This document shows positions 11,421-22,425 of a stretch of DNA of 64,000 nt, piece by piece (within the stretch, counting starts at the first letter, position 1; each line of letters opens with the position of its first letter). The position numbers were made by a program, and so were the translations under genes. The stretch comes from Mya arenaria. Lineage: Eukaryota > Mollusca > Bivalvia > Myida > Myidae. The notes under the pieces are model-generated. The model was not told where the DNA came from. It did not search any database and saw only the letters and a program-made list of their open reading frames with translations. The DNA lies in NCBI RefSeq assembly GCF_026914265.1, contig NC_069133.1, forward strand, positions 14,303,375 to 14,367,374. The letters are read 5' to 3'.

Positions 11421-12463
11421 ATAATGAGATAATCCAGTAAGGTAATCAGATTTCACTGCCTTGCCTTTGTAAAGAAGACGCGGGAAATCCAAGCTTGGTT
11501 GATTGTCGTGCACATTCGAAGTCTACAGAGATGTTTGTTTTACTTTGTTTTAGAAAACCTGATTGTTTTACTTGGAATCTGATGTTCTGATGGTTAATAT
11601 TGATTTGCATTTGTAGTCTTTTGTGTTTGTCTTGGATTAGCAATGGATTGGAATGATCATTATTTCATTCAGCTGCATTTATTTAGTTTTGTCATGTATT
11701 TTTACGACATCAGCAGATTTTGTAATTAAACCGAGAATGGCAGTTCCGTGATATTCTTTTAGCCTCTTTCCATATAATAATATATGTGGGTTTGGTCACT
11801 GATGATAACATGCATGGAAAACAGAAGTCACCATGGGTGTACGAGGGAGTAGGAGTGTTTGATTCCATAAATCAGTAAGTTATATGTCAATAATTTGTTT
11901 TATGATGTACTGTGTTGTTGTAATCGCTTGTATTATATGTGTGTTTTATATGCTTTAGCCATTTAATTTAATCTGCCACTGCACACGATTAAAACATACC
12001 TGGTATAAGATATAAGACTATTTACGATGTTAACTTATAAACATATTATTATTCATTATCTTATGATTGTTTATATTCATATTTTCATGACGCTCCGATA
12101 TTATATCTACATTCGATAATGTTGAATATAGAGATATTGAAGAACACTGTGTTTGTTGTTTGAATTTTAACTGCTACATATGGTAACCTGGACATATAGA
12201 CCCACCCTCGCTTAGGAATTACAAATGTATTCCCATCTTAAAACGTCAAATGACATAGAAAGCAACAATGGTCTCATTGATCTTAATTATCACACAGTTT
12301 CCCTGCTTAAAACATCACGTGATAGCCCACGTGGGAATAACAAACGTGCTAAAGTGCTGACGAGTTACCTGACGATAAAGAAATAGGAGAGAGTTGCTGA
12401 CCATATAGACAATGAAGGAAAAAAAGTTTTGAAATAAAAGATTTTATGCTAACTTTATATGAT
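11421..12463. other. Segment X, left part (interrupted by LINE-A)
   Basis: This matches 30970-32013 closely. The first 0.4 kb of X and a little flank (30531-30969 in the other copy) are missing here: DNA up to 11420 equals the DNA before 30531 and DNA from 11421 equals the DNA from 30970. A CACCATGGG start-like site at about 11830 is followed by a stop within ten codons, so no gene is supported. Confidence 0.65.
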
Positions 12464-12685
12464 ATATGACGTAGCAGGATGGCGTTGGGTGGTCACGGAT
12501 TTTATGCACTCCAAGTGAAAACTTTTTAAAATTAATATGAAATGGATATTTTGTAAAATAAAGAGTATATACATGGACTATTAGTTGCGCAAAACTGTTC
12601 TGTACTTTTGTCTTGGAGAAAAATACTGTTTTTTGTGTGTACGAGTGCATTACATTTTTCTCGTGCTTGTTTTCAATGGTACAAA

Positions 12686-13978
12686 ATGGCGGCTAACTTT
12701 TCCCAGGTAGATATTTCTCGGGACGATGATGTGGGTGAGTGGGAGTTTACGGCCAAGAATACTAGTAAACGGAAGCGCCATACTACTAGTGCTAGTTCGG
12801 TTCTTACAGGCGAGGACTTTGAAAATGCAAGTAATAATACCAAACTATCAATGATTTTTGAAGAAATATTGAATTTGAAAGGTGATCAAGCCAGTACACG
12901 TGAACTAATATCAATATCCAATCAGTACATGAAAATTGCCTGTGATAAGACTAACGGTATTTCCTCGGTCATTAACCAGCAGTCAACACTTCTCAAAACG
13001 CTCTCGTATAAATCCATTGATATCGAGGCACGTGGCAGACGAAATAATCTTATATTTCGAGGGATCAAGGAGACCCGTTATGAAAACAGTGCGGTGCTTT
13101 TAATGGAGTTTTTAGCTCACACGCTGCAAATTGATACAACTGGAGTAGTGATTACTCGTGCACATCGATTAGGCCCCATTAAGATGGGTCAAAGCTATAC
13201 TAGGCCAATTATTGCAAACTTTATGATCTTTAATGATGTAGAACATATTATGTCCAATGCAAAAACACTTAAACATTGCCCTGGTTATTCCATTGATCGA
13301 GATATGCCAAAGGAAATTGTTGACGCCAGGAAACGCTTATGGGGGCAGTTTAAGAACGCCAAGAAAGATAACCCCGGGTCCAGCGTGCGTATCGTTTATC
13401 CGGCCAAACTCCTCTGTGGTAACCGTGTAATTCAAGATGAGTTTCCCGACTGGCACTCTGTACTTAATCAGTCCAGGTTGGTTGATTTTCCCATACTGGA
13501 CACACATGGAAACTGTGACGTTACGTCGTACAACTTTTTGTCGCCAATAGACAGGACATCAGTTTCTCATTCTAGAAACCCACCCCAAACTGCGCTTGAT
13601 GTTATGCCAGATAACGTTGTGGCGGCAGAGAGTGTACCGTCTGCTGATGCCTCAGGACATACAGCCCAAATTACACCTGATGTAATCTTTCCAACGGCAC
13701 GATCCAAAAGTCACGAGAAAGACATGGTGACCGACTTCCCGCAGCCACGTGATATTGTTGTACCATCACTCTTTAAACATAAGGAAACACGTGACGCCCC
13801 TAAACAAAATGGTACAAAACAAAAAACTGTTCAGTCTAAAACCCAGCCGGGTAAGGATGGTTCACATACTCCTAGATCAACGACCAGACGTAAGCCGGGT
13901 CCACGTCGGACACAGTCAGTATCAGCGCGCCGGGTACAAACATTAACTCTGCCCCTGGTGGTGAATCTGTGGCATTAG
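12686..13978 (+). CDS. LINE-A ORF1 protein (L1-ORF1-like RNA-binding)
   Basis: The product is 430 aa from the ATG in ACAAAATGGCGG. An in-frame ATG at 12608 would add 26 residues in a weaker context. The middle carries the signature of L1-type ORF1 proteins: a helical segment, then EARGRRNNLIFRGI, then RAHRLG and RPIIANFMIFND, as in the RRM-like core that binds LINE RNA. The C-terminal 150 residues are basic and rich in Pro, Ser and Thr, with no CCHC knuckle seen. It would coat the element's RNA in the cytoplasm. ORF2 follows after about 20 nt in another frame. The frame is whole. Confidence 0.82.
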   Translation: MAANFSQVDISRDDDVGEWEFTAKNTSKRKRHTTSASSVLTGEDFENASNNTKLSMIFEEILNLKGDQASTRELISISNQYMKIACDKTNGISSVINQQSTLLKTLSYKSIDIEARGRRNNLIFRGIKETRYENSAVLLMEFLAHTLQIDTTGVVITRAHRLGPIKMGQSYTRPIIANFMIFNDVEHIMSNAKTLKHCPGYSIDRDMPKEIVDARKRLWGQFKNAKKDNPGSSVRIVYPAKLLCGNRVIQDEFPDWHSVLNQSRLVDFPILDTHGNCDVTSYNFLSPIDRTSVSHSRNPPQTALDVMPDNVVAAESVPSADASGHTAQITPDVIFPTARSKSHEKDMVTDFPQPRDIVVPSLFKHKETRDAPKQNGTKQKTVQSKTQPGKDGSHTPRSTTRRKPGPRRTQSVSARRVQTLTLPLVVNLWH

Positions 13979-13998
13979 GAGGTGCTGACTCTGGCTAG

Positions 13999-16900
13999 GA
14001 ATGGCAGGAGAAGGTTAACCTTAAAATAGCCGTCCTTAATGTACAGTGTTTAGTGTCTAAATATTGTAACAAACTGCATTGTCCTGAAATTATTTCCATA
14101 TTTGATAAAAATGACATAGTTATGCTTACTGAGACATGGTCTAATGAATCTATTGATTTAAATGTACAAAACTTTCAGCATTTTTGTTTACATAGGAAAA
14201 AAAGTAAAAACTCTAAACGTGATTCCGGTGGAATAATTATTTATGTAAAAGATACATATGTCAATGATAAAAGTTTGTTTTTCCAAAGTGAAGATGACAT
14301 TTTATGGATACGGCTTGACGGCAATATTTTTTTGCTAGATAATGATTTATTTATCGGTTTATGTTATGTTGTACCAGAGAGTAGCGGAAGATTTAACTTA
14401 CAGTTAGAAAATGTTTTTGACAGATTGTTAAACTCTGTAGCATTTATTCACAATTATACGGATGGTCAGTGTAATATATTACTGTCTGGTGATTTTAACA
14501 GCCGTACATCGGATAACTCCGATTGTATTGACTTTGACCTAAATAATGACCTGCTTATACTACCTGACGATTATACGGTTGACATATCCCGTCCTAGATT
14601 CTATCAAGATAAAGGTCACACCAATAGTAACGGTACTGCTTTTATAGATTTTTGTAAACAAACAGGTTTACGCATAGTGAATGGTCGTTGTGGCGAGGAC
14701 GCGGGGATTGGTAAATTTACTTTTGTAGGGTCGAGAGGATGCAGTTTAGTGGATTATGTTTTAGTTTCGGAATCCGTGTTTGACTGCATTACTTCATTTA
14801 CCGTTCATGATCCAAATTCCTTATCTGATCATTGTTTAATTGAGTATGCATTTGAAAATACCGTTAACATTGACGCTTTATCACGTGATCAGACCGTAGA
14901 AAATGATACGTATGAAGAGATTAATTCTAGATATAAGTGGAAAGTTAATCTTACGAATAATTATATAAATGGAATTAGCACCGATGTATTTGTTGATGAA
15001 CTGAATGCACTGACTCTTTTTACAAATAATTGTTCGACGGGTAGTGACATAGATTCTAGTTTATCACAGTTTTCCAAGCTTATGAACAATGTTACTGATG
15101 GTCTTTTTAAAACTTCTATTTATCATAATGCTAACAACTTAAATAAAACACAGCCTGGAAATAATCCTTGGTTTACTGAAGAATGCTGTCAAAAAAGAAG
15201 CATATTTTTAACATTTTTAAACAAATATCGCAATTGTCCTTCAAATGAAAATAGATTGCTTCTTGTTAAAGCTCGGTCGGAATACAAATGTACTATACAA
15301 TCCTGTAAGAAAACATACCTCGCCGACAGAACAAACACTTTAGAGCAATATAGACATAATAACGCTAAACTTTACTGGAAAATGTTGAAACAGTCAGCAC
15401 ATGTAAAACCTCCAGACATACCATTGTCCTCTTTTGAAGTGTATTTTAAAGCAGTTAACAATCCTGGCGACCCATTTTTCCAGGCTGATGAGGATATCAT
15501 GTATTTTAATGAACGATTCGTACGCGACGAATTTCAAGTTATGTTTTTGGAATTAGATGCTGAAATTAGTATAGCAGAGATAAATCAAGGTATTAAACAA
15601 TTAAAACTCAGTAAAAGTGCTGGTCCAGATAATTATATAAATGAATATTTTATACATGGAAACACCGTGTTAAACCCTTTTTTACACTCACTATTTAATG
15701 TTATTTTTAAAACTGGACATTTTCCAGAAACATGGTCTGACGGTTATATAGTGCCACTACATAAGAAAGGATCTATTCATAACCCGGAAAACTACAGGGG
15801 TATTACTTTATTGAGTGTTTTGGGGAAACTTTTTACCCGCATTCTAAATAACAGATTGACATCATGGGCTGAAAATTACAATGTTTACATCGAGGCTCAG
15901 GCCGGTTTTCGCAGTGGAATGGGCACTACTGATAATATATTCGCCCTACATGGCATAATTACACATATGATCAATCAGGGTAAAACATTGTATTGTAGTT
16001 TCATAAATTTTAGCAAAGCTTTTGATTATGTTGAACGCAATAATCTTTGGTCTAAACTGATAAAACTTGGTATTCGCGGTAAAATGATGATAATTCTTAA
16101 AAGTATGTACTCAAGTGTTAAATCTCGTGTTAGGTTCAACAACAAGTTAAGCGAAGAGTTTTATTGCTTTTTAAGCGTTCGTCAAGGTGAATCGTTGTCT
16201 CCTTTCTTGTTTTCAATGTTTCTCAATGATATTGAAGAGCATCTAGTACTGAATGGTTTTAATGGTATCGAGATGTACATGACAAAAATGTTTATTTTAT
16301 TATACGCTGACGACATTGTTGTTTTTTCTGATTCGCCCGAAGGCTTGCAAAACGGTTTAGATCATTTATATGAGTATTGTCGTAGATGGAAACTCAAAAT
16401 AAATGTCCAGAAAACCAAAATAATTGTTTTCAGAAAGGGTGGCATTTTGCCAAGGAATCTACAGTTTTCATTCAATGGGGAAATTCTTGAAATAGTCAGG
16501 TCTCTTTCTTATTTAGGTGTTGTCTTTTCCTCGGGTGGTTCTTTTAGTAAAACAGAAGTAACTCTAGCTGGCAAAGCACAAAAAGCTATTTTTAAACTTA
16601 ATAAATATTTATACAATTTTCCTAACGTGGGCGTGAAACACCGACTAGACCTTTTTGACAAGCTGATTGTACCTATTTTGAATTACTCTAGCGAGGTTTG
16701 GGGTTTTCATAAGGCAAATACTATCGAACGTATCCATACACAGTATTGCAAACGCATTCTTCAGGTAAAACGCTGTTCTCAGAATGATTTTGTTTACGGT
16801 GTACTCGGTCGATTTGATTTAGCATACAATAGATATATTAGAATTGTTAAGTACTGGCTAAAGATTCTAACTAGTGACGACCTGAAGTATTGTAAAATTG

Positions 16901-17502
16901 TCTACGAAGTTTTAAAAACTGATGCTGATTTGCTTCCAAATAAGGTGTCGTGGGTAACATTACTTCAACATTTATTGTCATCATTAGGATTTTATGAAGT
17001 TTGGGTAGCTCAGGGTGTTGGTGATGCAAATGTTTTTGTAAGAATTTTTAAACAACGTTTGTGTGATACAAATGTACAAAACTGGAACGCGAGAATTGAA
17101 AATTCACCACGCAGCACTTTCTTTAAATCCATTGTTTCCTTTGGCTTTCAGTATTATTTAAAATGTAACGTATGTAATAGTTTAACCATAGCAATGTCTA
17201 GGTTACTTCTTTCATCTCATAATCTGTCTATTGAAACAGGTCGATGGCATCGTCCAAACTGTATTCCACGTCAAGACAGAAAGTGTATTACATGCAATAA
17301 ATTGGAAGACGAATATCACTTTGTGATAGAATGTAATTTATATACTGAACTCCGTAAAAGATACATTGCAAAATATTATTGGTCCAATCCAAGTATGTAT
17401 AAACTTAAACAACTCTTCGAAAGTACTAATATTACTAAACTCAGAAAGTTATGCACATACGTAGATAAGGCTTTTAAATTTAGAAAAAGTTTACAAATAT
17501 AA
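13999..17502 (+). CDS. LINE-A ORF2: endonuclease-reverse transcriptase, catalytic Asp changed
   Basis: The frame is open from 13999 to 17502. The apurinic-like endonuclease starts at LKIAVLNVQCLVSK and keeps LTETW (14125-14139), GDFN (14488-14499) and SDH (14824-14832). Reverse transcriptase motifs include NYRGITLLSVLGKLF, QAGFRSGMGTTDN, VRQGESLSPFLF and YADD (16303-16314). Motif A reads FINFSKAFD where the family has F-x-D-x-x-KAFD: the first metal-binding Asp is Asn (AAT, 16006-16008), so polymerase activity is doubtful. The C-terminus has a CxxC...H...C finger (CITCNKLEDEYHF). No in-frame ATG precedes the endonuclease domain; a GTG lies at 14053 and the first ATG at 14122, inside the domain. 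Translation would need a non-AUG start or reinitiation, or this copy lost its ATG. Confidence 0.85.
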   Translation, partial: EWQEKVNLKIAVLNVQCLVSKYCNKLHCPEIISIFDKNDIVMLTETWSNESIDLNVQNFQHFCLHRKKSKNSKRDSGGIIIYVKDTYVNDKSLFFQSEDDILWIRLDGNIFLLDNDLFIGLCYVVPESSGRFNLQLENVFDRLLNSVAFIHNYTDGQCNILLSGDFNSRTSDNSDCIDFDLNNDLLILPDDYTVDISRPRFYQDKGHTNSNGTAFIDFCKQTGLRIVNGRCGEDAGIGKFTFVGSRGCSLVDYVLVSESVFDCITSFTVHDPNSLSDHCLIEYAFENTVNIDALSRDQTVENDTYEEINSRYKWKVNLTNNYINGISTDVFVDELNALTLFTNNCSTGSDIDSSLSQFSKLMNNVTDGLFKTSIYHNANNLNKTQPGNNPWFTEECCQKRSIFLTFLNKYRNCPSNENRLLLVKARSEYKCTIQSCKKTYLADRTNTLEQYRHNNAKLYWKMLKQSAHVKPPDIPLSSFEVYFKAVNNPGDPFFQADEDIMYFNERFVRDEFQVMFLELDAEISIAEINQGIKQLKLSKSAGPDNYINEYFIHGNTVLNPFLHSLFNVIFKTGHFPETWSDGYIVPLHKKGSIHNPENYRGITLLSVLGKLFTRILNNRLTSWAENYNVYIEAQAGFRSGMGTTDNIFALHGIITHMINQGKTLYCSFINFSKAFDYVERNNLWSKLIKLGIRGKMMIILKSMYSSVKSRVRFNNKLSEEFYCFLSVRQGESLSPFLFSMFLNDIEEHLVLNGFNGIEMYMTKMFILLYADDIVVFSDSPEGLQNGLDHLYEYCRRWKLKINVQKTKIIVFRKGGILPRNLQFSFNGEILEIVRSLSYLGVVFSSGGSFSKTEVTLAGKAQKAIFKLNKYLYNFPNVGVKHRLDLFDKLIVPILNYSSEVWGFHKANTIERIHTQYCKRILQVKRCSQNDFVYGVLGRFDLAYNRYIRIVKYWLKILTSDDLKYCKIVYEVLKTDADLLPNKVSWVTLLQHLLSSLGFYEVWVAQGVGDANVFVRIFKQRLCDTNVQNWNARIENSPRSTFFKSIVSFGFQYYLKCNVCNSLTIAMSRLLLSSHNLSIETGRWHRPNCIPRQDRKCITCNKLEDEYHFVIECNLYTELRKRYIAKYYWSNPSMYKLKQLFESTNITKLRKLCTYVDKAFKFRKSLQI

Positions 17503-17950
17503 ACAACCTTCTTTTTTCCATTTTTTTCTTCTTGTTGTTTTTACTGTTGTAATATGTTGCCTTACATTTCATTTTATGTATTGGTAAATTTGTCCTTTGA
17601 TTTGTATGTATTGAAGATCGATGATTTCGTTTTTGAAATGTGTAAATGTACAATGTGTAAAAATTTCACTTTTCTCAGATTTCTATGTTGCACTTTGTTG
17701 ACACTGTATGTAGTAGTATAGGTATATGAACACCTTCTCCGTATATGATGTCGACTTGCACCTTTAAGTATTACGTTGTCTCTTACCATGTCCTTCGTTA
17801 GCTGTAAAATCTATAGTAAAATTTAAACAAGCCTTACGTGCTCCACTTGCTATGTCATTTGTAAATGTTAAATCGTGTATTTTGTTTTTCTCACGGGCCA
17901 TGTGGCTTATTGAACATGTATTCAAAATAAACCATCTCTCTCTCTATGAT

Positions 17951-18381
17951 GTATATATATCTACAATTGTTTGAAATCAATTCTTTAATTTTTCATCATT
18001 TTAATTAAGAAACCATTTCTCTTTAATCTGTTTTATTTTCGAAGTTGTTTTGTGAATAACATAGGCAAACTCTTTCTAATGAGTAAAGTTTAGTATATGT
18101 ATATACTCATATGTTACACCATATGATGGAGTTCTGCTCGGATTGGTTACGTTCTCCATCATTGTTTGCCTTCTTACACAGCCATATTAATTTTATTGTC
18201 AATAAAATATTATTTTTTCATTTACTATCATGCTTCAATAAACCTGGGGCGGCCCCTATGGTTGTTTTACACGCGGACTCTTAGATTCACTGTGCAACAT
18301 ATCAGCACCTTATTATCGTAAATCATAATGGTGAAAACCCGTATAAAACCCTGTTCATACAGCGCTATCAGCGCTTTGATT
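17951..18381. other. Segment X, right part
   Basis: This continues 11421-12463 beyond LINE-A and matches 32014-32442. It ends with GAAAACCCGTATAAAACCC, CTGTTCA and a small hairpin (AGCGCT ATC AGCGCT) just before the unit sequence resumes at ACATGTG. Confidence 0.65.
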
Positions 18382-19012
18382 ACATGTGTTATAACATGAA
18401 ATCAATGGGTTTATATCATATGATTACCGGTGTGATATAGAGATTTATCAGTGAAATAACATTGATATTTCACTGTTTCAAAAAGTGAAAATATCAAAAT
18501 GATATTTTTAAATGTTTTAAATATCTAAGGCGCTTCCAGCTCAAAATAAAACGTCAGCGCGCACAGAGCTGAATCACGCATTCAACGACATCATCTCTGA
18601 AATGACGTTACGTGCGCATACAAATTGGCTCATTTTTCTAAACAAGTGTAATTAAAAGACTTCAATCTACAATTTAGGCATACACTAAAAATAATCTTTG
18701 TTTCAGTGCAATATATTTCACCTTATGATCACCAAAAGTGATTTGCCAGGAATGCCACTTCCACATAACTTGTCATGTGAATGAAAAACCTCATTGAAAG
18801 TCCTTGTATACTCAAAACCCCTTAAGCAAACTTAACAGCAAACCATTTATCACTCATCATCTAATATGCTTTGCATTTCGAACGTTTTTTATCGTCCTTT
18901 ACTGTGGCAATGTTTCTTACTTTAAAGCTGCACTATCACAGATATGTCTTTTGACAACTTTTTTTATTGTTGGTCCTGGAATGAGCCAATGTTTGTGTTA
19001 ACAACCAACAAC

Positions 19013-19178
19013 CAATGCTATTAGACTGCTGACAAAAGGTCAGATCGCATATTTTTCATATTTCTATTCGTAAATAAATATTGAATGACTTAAAGCAGTC
19101 ACGCATGAAACATCATTTGTGAACATAAATATGAAAACCTGCGATCTCATCTTTTGTCAGCATTCTTATATCAAGCAT
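19013..19178. mobile_element. 165-bp fold-back MITE (GRP2 unit)
   Basis: The ends are long imperfect inverted repeats: left GCTGACAAAAGGTCAGATCG, right the complement of GCTGACAAAAGATGAGATCG. The whole can fold into one hairpin. Orthologous copies lie at 33074-33235, 49043-49205 and 63785-63949; unit 1 lacks it. No clear target-site duplication is seen, so the superfamily is open. Confidence 0.75.
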
Positions 19179-20209
19179 TTTCGCAAAACATTGCTTGTTT
19201 CAAGATAAGAAAAAAAAGTTGACAATCAGTGAGAGTGGTGCAGCTTTTGAGAAACTTGTTGACAGAACACACCTACAGCCTAACACGCCATGCGTATGGG
19301 TCAACGTCCTTATAACTAAATCCTTTGCCTTGAGGTTTTATTGTTAACAGTTGGCCCTGATATCAAGAAAGTACTTTTGTCAATTGATAACACCCATTTT
19401 AAAAACTGTGTTAATAGTGTTACGCATGGTTTTGTTTTGCTGTAAAGTTCAATGCAAAAAAATACAATGAAACAATTAGCAATGCATAATTACTATATTT
19501 GAGCATTCACTAGCCTTTATAAGGCTTTGATTCTCGTAATGTATCATTGCTGGGGTTAGAGTTTTAGTGGTTTATGCTTGCCGCAAGTATCAATTAAATA
19601 ACACGTGCAATTCCCGTAAACTTTGTTTGTAGATTTGGCTTGTTTAAACCAAACGAACATTTCAATGCCAAAACTTGCAATTTATGCGTTTTATATTAAA
19701 TCATGCATGTTAGTGAAGTGAATAAAGTAAGACAATATTACTTTTGACGTCCTTTAAACATTTTCTTTTCACACGATTAAAATTATAAACACTATGTCAT
19801 TAGCCAAAGCGAAAGTCAACCATTTGAATCGTTCATATCAACGTGACTAGGCTGTTTTAAGCCTCTAGATATCGAACAATTATAGTAACTTATTTCTGTC
19901 AGTTCGTGTTTTCGACGCTTTCTCTCAACGGCGTTCGGCGCTTGTTTACAATTTCGGCACGGCAACAAGGCGTGTTTTCATGTTGCCTTATGGTGTGTAT
20001 TTTTTCCCATTCACCATAGACCTTATAACCGAGAGGGCCATTAAAAACTAACAGGACATTGTTGAAATCAGTCTCTATAGACATTTGACAAATTAGAAAA
20101 TAATGAAAGGCGAATATATACAGACTTATTAAAAATATTTTCGAATGGCATGCGAGCGAAGCGTTTCGGCATCTGAATCGAATCTTTGATCTATGCATGG
20201 AACTCGATT

Positions 20210-20815
20210 ATTCGCACAAGTTGTCAAACATCCACGGAAGTTTGCCGAAAATAATTACATGTTGTCTTCCGTGCTTAGAGCTTAGTCAACAATAAGTACA
20301 TTGTTGTCGTCCGTGCAAAGAACGATCAGTTCATGATATATTATATGCACGGAACGTTTACGATCATAAGTACATGTTGTCTTCCAAGTGTAAAAATACG
20401 ACACCAGTAGGTACATGATATCTTCCATGCACGCAGCTTTGTCGATGCTTAGGACATATATGGGTCCATGCATGGAATTATGATTCAGTACATGCTGTCT
20501 TCCATGCATGACTTCCAGTCATGGAATATTGTCAACGATCAGTACATGTTATCGTCAATGCGATTATTAGTTAATGTTATTTTCAATGCATCGAACGTTA
20601 TCGATAATAAGAATATCTTATCTTCCATGTATGGAACATGGATGATTAGTATATGATAAGTTACATTCATGGAATTTTGTCGTTGGTAGGATGATCTAAC
20701 AAACAAACAAAATTGTCGATAGTAGGATTATCTTCCATGCATGGAACCTTGTCGATGATAAGTACATGTCGTCTTCCATGCATAAAACGTTGTCGATGAT
20801 TATAACAAGTATATA
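20210..20815 (+). repeat. Degenerate minisatellite upstream of GRP2
   Basis: These are loosely spaced units of the type TCTTCCATGCATGGAA followed by GATAAGTACATG. The perfect 14-bp palindrome TTCCATGCATGGAA occurs at 20733-20746. The array is homologous to the ordered 41-bp array upstream of GRP1. Confidence 0.8.
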
Positions 20816-22265
20816 GTAAAGTTGACCTTGACCTTCAAACGCACTTTCGAAATGCTATTGACCTTTAAACACATACATTAAATCGATACTGGAATCCACT
20901 TAGTTATATCCAGGAAGTTAACTTCATCCATGGGACAATTCTACAGATTGAAAAGTGGAAAATGATATAATTTGTTCTAAGATATTAATGATATTCTCCT
21001 TTTATGAATATTCATCAATAATGATTACCTTAAAACTTATTAAAAAGATAAGTTATACGTCCTATGCATTCTTGTGTATCAATAAAAGGTAGTATTTTTA
21101 TGACAGGTACTTCAAGGATAAAGGAAAATTTACCTTAGTCATGACTTGTTTAATATTTTGCATGAAAGTTACCATTGTAAGACATACGCTGAAACAAGAA
21201 ACAATAACTTAAAAAAGTAGGATAATCTAGTGACTATATTAAAGACACAAATAAAATATGTCTCTCAAGTGCCTTTTTCCTTACTTATGTATAATTATCT
21301 CTTTTCGCTGTCCTTTTTCACCGAGCCATATTTAGAAGGGAAATACGAGAATTCTCAGAAAAAAAGATTTTTTGAAAAAAAAACTTTTTAAATAGGACTT
21401 CAACACTTATACACGAAATGAAGAGTGCATTTGAAGACAATATAGGTAACTGTTGAGGATTTGAGTTCGTTTCAATCAATAACTGTCCAATATATTACAT
21501 CAATCTACTTGCTTTAAAGAGCCTTTTTATTTGATCTTAAAGTCGTTAAAGAACCAAGCAAGACGACTTTAAAGGCACAAACATTACCCGATATAGTTAG
21601 TTGATTCTGGGATAGACCGCATAATAAAACCAAAAAGAAAACATGTGTTTCTATTTAATTGATTCATTCGCTTGATATATATATAAATACATTCGTTTGT
21701 TCAATAGACAAGTTATAGCATAAAAGTCATCAACACATAAATCCGTTCACCTATTACAACGTAACCAATTTGGTTTGATAAAACAAACCGTACTAAATGA
21801 TTATCAAATGTAGTTTAAAGTGAAGACACATCGCATAACTCTTAGTAACACACAGACATTACTTTCATAAAAAGATACAACCTAAAAAAACAATAAAACC
21901 ACAGAAAATAGGCTTGTTGTCAAAATCACTTGTTAAAAGCTATTAGATACAGTCAATTACAGGGTCACACAAGAGCCAGTCTAAATGTTAAAAATGAATC
22001 CTTTTCATGGGTGAATGGAAATATATTTAATGTGGTAGAGACTAGTAATGTATCCACTTAGTCTCGCGATAAATATTTCGAACGATGAAACTGCTTATAT
22101 TAATGTCGTTGAGATTCTTCCATTTAACTTACACAACTTCTTGAAAATTAAAATGTTTCATTCAAATTTTTACTTTTCCATATGGTATTGATCATTTTCA
22201 AACAGGAGTTAGTCCTCAATCAAAGAGCTAAATCAAAAGAAGAAACGTTATTTCTACAAATTAAC

Positions 22266-22415
22266 GAGAGATGGATGAATGCCTATTAAGGCAAACAATT
22301 GGTGATTGATTACCTTGTGCGGCTAAGTAGAGGACAAAACTTTCTACCGTAACCCATTAACGAGAACAGTTGTAAGGTCCACGGCATTATATAAGACTTC
22401 TTCTTAAGTTGCAAA
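22266..22415 (+). promoter_or_regulatory. GRP2 core promoter, cut off by LINE-B
   Basis: The same promoter block as GRP1 is present, with GGTGATTGATTAC and TATATAAG at 22388-22395. LINE-B begins at 22426, about the place of the transcription start and first bases of exon 1, so this TATA box is now 2.2 kb from the splice donor of exon 1. Confidence 0.8.
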
Positions 22416-22425
22416 CATCACAGTG

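Larger units (their letters stand above)
12464..17944 (+). mobile_element. LINE-A: full-length non-LTR retrotransposon
   Basis: The element has a short 5' UTR, ORF1, ORF2 with endonuclease and reverse transcriptase, and a 3' UTR ending with AATAAA and a short TCTC tail. It is flanked by TATGAT (12458-12463 and 17945-17950). The uninterrupted target is present in the duplicate unit near 32008-32020, so both ends are firm. About 5.5 kb with two long open frames makes it young. ORF2 C-terminal features suggest the I/Jockey/CR1 side of the LINE tree, but the clade is not fixed. The reverse transcriptase has a changed catalytic residue (see ORF2). Confidence 0.92.
18382..22265. other. 5' flank of GRP2, non-coding
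   Basis: This is nearly identical to 32443-36240 and related to 48415-52430 and 1768-5690. It holds a MITE (19013-19178) and a degenerate minisatellite (20210-20815). The short open frames here recur in the other units only through duplication. Confidence 0.6.

Noticed and set aside
11446-11643. 65-codon minus-strand frame in segment X
   Set aside because: It is present in both copies of X with one difference, but has no domain and no promoter; too little to call a gene.
18804-19001. Repeated 65-73-codon frames MYTQNPLSK... in the 5' flanks
   Set aside because: They track the duplicated DNA, change by frameshift in unit 4, and lack coding signatures.
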